From: Aradus depressus
Taxonomy: Eukaryota; Arthropoda; Insecta; Hemiptera; Aradidae
Direction of reading: 5' to 3'
DNA length: 64,000 nucleotides
NCBI GenBank assembly: GCA_963662175.1
Contig: OY759223.1
Span: forward strand, 3,939,549-4,003,548
The notes beneath the pieces are model-generated. The model ran no database searches, was not told the DNA's origin, and saw only the letters and a list, made by a program, of their open reading frames with translations. The first letter of the stretch is position 1. Every line of letters begins with the position of its first letter. The translations under genes and the position numbers were made by a program. Below, piece after piece: positions 57,801 to 64,000 of the stretch.

Positions 57801-58288
57801 GATATAATGAGATGTGAGTGCTTACGAGAAACGTAACCCGTCCTTATTTCAGTTAGCCTCTCTATCAGATTGTAAATGTTGAGACAAAGGCAGGTGTTTT
57901 CAGTAAATCCCCAACAGAGTGCTCTGCTAGAGTTGGTCTAAATTTACGAGCAGCCTGTTGAGGAAGGATCTTTATCATAGACCCACATCTCATTAATTCA
58001 AGCCAAGTGATAAATTTGGTAGTAATGGTAGTTGGACTAGAATTGTGGCATAAACTGGAGAAGGTTATGAAATATCGATAATCAATGATCACTAACCGAA
58101 CATCAACGATTTCAAATCGATATTTTATAATAATTTATTGTTATTGTTAAAGTTTATTTCCTTGGATGAGTATTGGGGCGGTCAACTGCCGCTTGAGGTC
58201 TCTAGTAGACCATCTACCTCATAGTCATAGGCAAAAACGACATTTCTCTAGAAAATAACAGTTATAAATAACTGCTACAACTGTTAAT

Positions 58289-58336
58289 TATTGTGACTCA
58301 TGTCCGGGCTTAACAACATGGTCATGATATCGATTA
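58289..58336 (-). repeat. SINE tail scrap
   Basis: GTGACTCATGTCCGGGCTTA then ATGGTCATGATATCG. Confidence 0.6.
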
Positions 58337-58360
58337 GTGAAACAGCTGTTAAAGTAAATA

Positions 58361-59035
58361 CAGTAGAACCTCTATAAGTCGAACATCAAGGGAGACGCAA
58401 AAATTAGAGTTATAGAGTTTTCGACTTATGGAGGATTTCGAATTAGGCGGATTTTGATTCGACTTGTAGAGGTTAAGATTCATTTTAAGTAATTTTGAGT
58501 TAGAGAGGTGAAATAAATAAAAATTCAAGTTACAGAGGTAACAAACATATTTATATTTAATATAAATCAGCATTATTTCAAAACATCCTTAAAATGAAAA
58601 ATACATAGTATACGTAGGAATTGGAAAAAGTCAGTAATTTTTTTTTACTTTAGATAATTGGTAATCCTATTTATTGTATACTCCTAAATTGTTTTCTAAG
58701 AAACAATGGTGTACATTGTCGGCAAATTCTTAAAGTCGGTAACTTATTTTTCTTCGAGCTATAGAGGTAATAAGTTTCAAATAATCGAGTTGTAAAGGTT
58801 GTAAAATAAAACATTGCTATGTTCTAGATACAGAGGTCCCATTTATTTTTTCGAGTTATAGAGGGAAAATATGTACCAAAATAGCTTGTAGGGACTCACT
58901 GATTATTTCGACTAATAGAGGGTTGATATTTCGAGTAATGGAGGTTTTGGGACTTGAAGGGAAAGGAACAAAACTTTTTTTTCGAGTTTTGGAGGTTTTC
59001 GACTTATCGAGGTTCGACTTGAAGAGGTTCTACTG
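58361..59035. mobile_element. pogo/Tigger-type MITE, 675 bp
   Basis: Inverted ends CAGTAGAACCTCTATAAGTC and their partner GACTTGAAGAGGTTCTACTG lie between TA dinucleotides (58359-58360, 59036-59037). Inside, variants of TTCGAGTTATAGAGGT recur more than ten times. Non-coding. Confidence 0.9.
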
Positions 59036-59640
59036 TATAACTTGACTGATTTCGTTTTTTTTTTGTTTTTCAATATAGAAGTTAAGGAGGTATCCTGTGG
59101 GGTAATAGAATGTACACCTTGTATTAATGGGGATTTTTTAAATAAATTGAAAAATAAATAATTATATTAAAAAACAAATAATTAAATAAATCAATTTTTA
59201 AATAAACATATAAATCCTATAGCAATAAAGGCATTGTTCCTATAACAATAAAGGCATACATTTTCCCCATTAAAAAACTTTAAGTCTTGAATAAATGCTC
59301 TGCTCACTTGTTTTTCAGTGAATTTTCCTGATTTGTCAATGGAGTGGACTGAAGAACAATGAAACAGACTGGCATTATCTGTGAACTGCAGCTCTCTGAT
59401 TTGTCAATATGTCCATGGTTCGTAATATAACAGTCTCTTTGCTCCAGACATGCACCCTAACAACAGATAATGTTAGTATCTCGTTTCTTCTATATGTATA
59501 TTGAATTCTTAAGCGAAGATCCTTAGTTTTTGTAAACGCTTTTAAGGTTATGTCCTATGTAGATATTTCTCCAATGTAATATTATAATTAAAATTTAAGT
59601 TTTCACTTAGAAGTTGTTAGTATACAAATCTACACTGAGT
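59036..59640. other. AT-rich intergenic, nothing recognised
   Basis: A short tandem CCTATA(G/A)CAATAAAGGCAT pair lies at 59216-59255; nothing else noted. Confidence 0.45.
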
Positions 59641-59642
59641 AT

Positions 59643-59712
59643 GAGGGCGCCGGTAGCTCAGTGGTATGCGTGCTTGCCTTCTGAGCGCAAGGTCATGGGT
59701 TCGAATCTTTCC
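59643..59712 (+). repeat. SINE head only (tRNA-like)
   Basis: GAGGGCGCCGGTAGCTCAGT, box B ATGGGTTCGAATC; the body is missing. The open frame over it is not a gene. Confidence 0.82.
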
Positions 59713-59976
59713 TCGACTTTCCCCAACAATGAGTATATGCTTTCATTTGAAATTTTTGATAAAAATTATGTTTTGGGGTTTATAGGCTATACCCAAACTT
59801 TATTCTCGATATTAATTCCATACCCAATAAATAAAACGATCAAAAAAATCCGAAATCTAGGGCGAATTTTGGGAGTGAGCATGAATTCGAGGCCCTTTAT
59901 ATAAAGTGTTGTCTGTACATTGTACGAAATGGTCTTCCTTGTTTGAACAAAAATCCATTTCCTGTTATAGTTAGTT

Positions 59977-60119
59977 ATTATGACTCATGCCCAGGCTTTA
60001 ACTACGAGGTCATATCGCCTACTACCAGAGCGCTCTTTCGTCACTGGTGAACATGAGCCCGACTCTACTGTAGGATCTTAAATTTTAAGCACGCATACCA
60101 CTGAGCTACCGGCGCCCTC
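59977..60119 (-). repeat. SINE, internally deleted
   Basis: Tail TGACTCATGCCCAGGCTTTA and head CCACTGAGCTACCGGCGCCC are intact; about 200 bp of body are absent between ATCTTAAATTTTAA and GCACGC. Confidence 0.85.
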
Positions 60120-60955
60120 TATATATATATATATTACTCTATATAAACTAATAAATACAATAGATGTAAACTAATAAATACATAGATTCATAACAGTATG
60201 TATCAATTAATACTTCTAACAAATAACAGCTTCTAACGAGAGGTTCTCTTAAAACAGGGTCTCCCTTCGTAGGTCTCAAGTCCTGCCGACGTCCCACGCC
60301 CTTTCAACATCTCACCCTATTCTCACCCTAACTTCATTATTTTTGTTTCTCTAACTTTCATCTGAATTTTTTTTTTTCTGAACTCCCACGCTTACTTTAA
60401 TCAAATAAAAAGGATTCTTCAGGAAATTCTGAAGGGTTTTATTCTTAATTGTTGCGGACATTCTGATGAGAGTATACAACAACCTACAAGCTTCGGACAA
60501 ATCGAAATGAAAAATAATTTTATTTAGTTTCATACCGTATTTACAATGACTAATTGGTAAAATCAGTTTAAAAATATATCTGAGGCCTATGTACTCGTAC
60601 ATGGCTCAGAAAGGAACATTAATTTAACATGGCAAGAATATTTGGAGATAAGTCGGTCGTGAAATATGGATAAGGTCACTTCTCTGGCTAATTTCCGGTT
60701 TTTGGTTGAGTGCGATAATTGCTATAGGCCCTCCAGATTGAGGTGGTTATCACGAAATTCATCAGTTTTCAGTCAAATCTATTTTGCTTCCTTCGTCTGT
60801 TTGAAGCCAGGAAGGTTTCCTGGAGGTGAAGGAAGCTTCTTGCGTCATGATTTTTTATATTTTAAACTAAATTTATTATATTTTTTAAAATTTAGTTTTA
60901 TAGTAATAATAGTTTAACAGTATCTAAAAGTATTTAAAAATAATATATATATATA
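60120..60955. other. AT-rich intergenic, nothing recognised
   Basis: Includes (TA)n at 60940-60967 abutting the next SINE. Confidence 0.45.
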
Positions 60956-60969
60956 TATATATATATATT

Positions 60970-61190
60970 ATTAAAATAAACTTAAGCACGCCGTCCTTCG
61001 GATGGGACGTTAAGTGATGATCCCGAGCCTGTACGATAGGTGAATAACAATTTAGGATTGGCAAAATTTAGGACTCCCACAGTAGAGTCGGGCTCATGTC
61101 CACCAGAGTGACGAAAGAGCGCTCTGGTAGTAGGCAATATGACCTCGTAGTTAAACCCCGGGCATGAGTCATAAAACCTAACCTAACCTA
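60970..61190 (+). repeat. SINE, 5'-truncated, with telomere-like tail
   Basis: Starts AAATAAACTTAAGCACGCCG after (TA)n and ends CCCGGGCATGAGTCATAAAA then CCTAACCTAACCTA. Confidence 0.88.
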
Positions 61191-61214
61191 TCCTATATAA
61201 ATATTAGGGTATTT

Positions 61215-61545
61215 GAGTTGACCTTCCCCTTAACCTCCCTTTGTCCTTCAGCCGATTTCGCTGAAATTTAATACGTGTCGTCCTCATGGAGTTTTGACTT
61301 CAAATACGAAATTTCATGCGGATATATTTATTACATCGGTAGTTATCGGGATTGTGAGTTGAGCCATTTGTTGAGTATGACATTTTGTGTCGATACATTT
61401 AATTATTCATTATGTCATTTTACAACGGCAATCATTAGAGTTTCTGTGTTTAGTCTCTCATTTGACTGAAAATCAATGTGTCGTCCTTGGAGAGTTATGG
61501 GTACACACATATATTTAATATTTCATGTCGATACATTCATTCCGC
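61215..61545 (-). repeat. Family C repeat, minus copy
   Basis: CAGCCGATTTCGCTGAAATT, ACATCGGTAGTTATCGGGAT, GTCGATACATTCATTCCGC and related phrases. Confidence 0.75.
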
Positions 61546-62105
61546 TCTCCCTCCAAGTACATCGAAGAGGTTATCTTATAGCTCTAACGCTAATGTTGAG
61601 ACTTCAAAAGAAATCAAACAAAGAAATATCAATCTAAGAACAGTGATGTGTTGGCATAGGCGTTTGTCTTTCTTTAATAATTAAATATAATAATGCACAA
61701 TTATTGTACAGAGTATTTCTGAGATATTTCTTATACCCAGTAAGGCTAGTTCAAAATGAGTGGAGAGAGAAGGAATTGTAACAACTTGGTTGGTATAAGA
61801 AAATCCTATTATGTCTACATCACGCGTATTTTTATTTTCTTTATTTTTAATCATTTTTAATAAATCAAAATCAAAAGAATAAATATATAATATATAAATA
61901 TTTTCCCGGTCATGAATGTAATACCACGAAGAATAAAGAAATTTAAATAAATAAACAATGTTCCTCTCTTTTTGAAAAAAAAAAAAACTTATGAAGAAAT
62001 CAACTTCTTTGAGGTTGATTTATCCCTATTTCTTTAAAACAATTATGAAAATTTGAAATTTAACTAAAAATGTTCATGTTAGAGGAAACCCTTTATTCGA
62101 ATGCG
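61546..62105. other. AT-rich intergenic, nothing recognised
   Basis: No coding or repeat-family signal. Confidence 0.4.
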
Positions 62106-62109
62106 GATT

Positions 62110-62275
62110 GGACGCGAACCTGTACTATGTCAGGTACTCGTTAAAAACTCCTCAAACATTTAGGATAGTTAGGCAACATTTGGGACTCTTATATTAGAGT
62201 CGGGCTCACGACGAAAAAGGGCTCTGATAGTTGACGATATGACCTGTTATTTAAAGCCCGGGCATGAGTCAAAAT
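62110..62275 (+). repeat. SINE body and tail, diverged
   Basis: ACCTGTACTATGTCAGGTAC to AAAGCCCGGGCATGAGTC; no AACCT tail. Confidence 0.78.
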
Positions 62276-62499
62276 TACTAACTAAAAGTCGATTATTATA
62301 TAGGTATAAAAACTTTAATTCATACTTTGCTTTCATTTTTATTTTCTTGGCAGGTCCTCCCCTAATATCCTATATGAGTTTCTTTAGTTTTATATTTTCA
62401 TTATTATAATTATTTGTATAAGTTATTTACTAGTTACATTATTGTTATTTGTTAATTTATTTATTATTAATATCAGGAAAGATATATAAAATAAATATA

Positions 62500-62845
62500 G
62501 AGGGCGCCGGTAGCTCAGTGGTAAGCGTGCTTGACTTCTGAGCTCAAGGTCGTGGGTTCGTAGCCCGACCGAGGCCCTTAGTTTATTTTATCTGGGAGGT
62601 AAAATAAACTTAAGCACGCCGTCCTTCGGATGGGACGTTAAGCGATGGTCCCGAGCCTGTACGATGTCAGTTACTCGTTAAAGACCCCTATCCTAGATGA
62701 ATAAAAATTTAGGGTAGGCAAAATTTAGGACTCCCACAGTAGAGTCGGGCTCATGTCCACCAGAGTGACGAAAGAGCGCTCTGGTAGTAGGCGATATGAC
62801 CTCGTAGTTAAAGCCCGGGCATGAGTCATAAAACCTAACCTAACC
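62500..62845 (+). repeat. Full-length SINE with telomere-like tail and TSD (best reference copy)
   Basis: GAGGGCGCCGGTAGCTCAGT (box A), GTGGGTTCGTAGCCC (box B), body with CCGTCCTTCGGATGGGACGT and GTAGGCAAAATTTAGGACTC, end CCCGGGCATGAGTCATAAAA and CCTAACCTAACC. TAAAATAAATATA at 62487-62499 and 62846-62858 is a 13-bp target duplication. The GGATGGGACGTTAAGC core recalls the conserved central domain of some invertebrate SINE superfamilies (unverified). Confidence 0.95.
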
Positions 62846-62859
62846 TAAAATAAATATAA

Positions 62860-63920
62860 TAAAGAAATATAAAATATTTAATTTAATAAACATCTTATGT
62901 ATTTAATAACCCTATATTTATTTTTCATCTCATATAGTAGTAGTATTTGGGTTTTTTGTTTGGCACGCAACAGCCAGGGTCATAGCGCCAATCTAGCGTA
63001 TTTTACAGTATCCCTATATATAGGTATATATATACTTTTTATATATATATTCTTTTTTAAAGAAAATAATAATAAAAAATAAGAAAAATAGGTGGTCATA
63101 TGCAGACATATAATTGGAGGCAGATCAGAGCGGACCAGAGAGACAACATGATGACGGACCGACTATCCCGGTGCCCAGCCAAGTGACTCTAGGAGAACGG
63201 CACATTACTGCTGTGATCTGGGAGCAGTCACAGTGAGGTCTACGTAAGGAGGCCAAACATACACCTATTACAGTACAGTTGAATTTTTTGAATTTTTATG
63301 ACAGAGCTGCAAAGCATATCTTATAGTCCTATGTAATAACTGCCATAGGTAATAAATAATAAAATTGGATATACCTATATTTTTTATTTTTTTATTTTTT
63401 TCATTAATATTCTTTTTACCCATTTTTTTATATATATTCTTCCTTGTTGTTTTGTAACTTTTTTTTTCTTCATATATGTTTGTATCTAAGGTTTATGTAT
63501 TTCATTTATAAGTAATCTTTATGTATGAAATTGTATGATGTATCCAAATACATTGTTATACATTTTATTATTTAAAAAAATTGACCAAAATGGCTGAAGA
63601 ATCAAGATGTCTAACTCAGGAACTTAATATAAATTTTCTTGTAGATTACATAACTTATTTTGTAGTTCTTATAGCTGAAACAGTAAAAATTGAACCATGG
63701 AAGGGTTGACACTGACTGGCTGTATCGGTCTGATGATGTCAGTCCCCCAGACTCCCCTATAACCAATTCTGTTCAGGTACCTTGACTCATCTGACCAAGC
63801 CCTCCCACCCAACCTAATTTTCAGTCACGTAATCCTCTTCCCTTTTATAATTAACTAAAACAATTCTGCAGATGTTTGAGTAGACAGCTTTTCTGCCTAA
63901 TGATTTTTATCCTTCTCAGT
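62860..63920. other. Terminal intergenic stretch
   Basis: A family B-like end lies at 63480-63575 (TTATAAGTAATCTTTATGTA). 63110-63245 is GC-richer but not coding in a continuous frame. Confidence 0.45.
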
Positions 63921-63929
63921 TATCCTTAG

Positions 63930-64000
63930 TAGAGGGGAAGTTATGTAATCGGTCAGAAATTCGTTCTGCATTCTTTATCTGCTTCTTCCAATCCTCCAAA
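63930..64000 (+). repeat. Family C 5' end, cut by window edge
   Basis: AGAGGGGAAGTTATGTAATC then GGTCAGAAATTCG, the standard start of family C. Confidence 0.7.

Noticed and set aside
59643..59712. tRNA gene
   Set aside because: Box A and B are present, but this is the SINE head; acceptor strands do not pair fully and the same head occurs in many copies.

Overview
The window is eukaryotic, strongly AT-rich and gene-poor. Only the 3' part of one spliced gene can be supported firmly (positions 54-11052, plus strand). Nearly everything else recognisable is transposable-element debris, MITEs, SINEs and tandem repeats. An arthropod, probably an insect, is likely: the dominant SINE family ends in two or three copies of AACCT, the C-strand of the arthropod telomere repeat TTAGG, and the DNA transposons (Tc1/mariner, pogo/Tigger, hAT, piggyBac, Helitron) and non-LTR fragments fit a large, repeat-rich insect genome. 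A hemipteran would fit, but I cannot prove the taxon.

Region 1 (1-11.2 kb): the last three exons of an ankyrin/SOCS-box gene that looks ASB17-like. Splice phases match across both introns and the last exon carries a clear SOCS box. The two introns (4.2 and 6.0 kb) hold SINEs, a 38-bp minisatellite grown out of a LINE RNase H segment, a G-rich minisatellite, a poly-C tract and a perfect 61-bp hairpin.

Region 2 (12.4-16.7 kb): a composite non-autonomous Helitron inserted precisely between A and T of an AT-rich tandem repeat. It has two 5' ends, two sets of ~145-bp repeats, two arrays of 33-bp units and one 3' hairpin ending in CTAG. The 33-bp units resemble the inverted Helitron 3' terminus.

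Region 3 (16.7-31.4 kb): decayed transposons: piggyBac, RTE, a second non-LTR fragment with a target-site duplication, a Tigger-like element, hAT, and a complete but dead Tc1-like element with IR/DR ends.

Region 4 (31.4-64 kb): no certain gene. It is built from SINE copies, a very abundant ~0.5-0.8 kb repeat family (called family C here), several MITEs, a 116-bp-arm hairpin, and a Tc1-like relic interrupted by a hAT MITE. Two short coding-like stretches (46326-46406 and 49527-49704) have good splice acceptors and could be terminal exons of an unseen gene.

No operon, CRISPR or bacterial feature is present. I found no complete new multi-gene system. The most unusual signals are the Helitron-end-derived arrays, the telomere-like SINE tail and the two long near-perfect hairpins.
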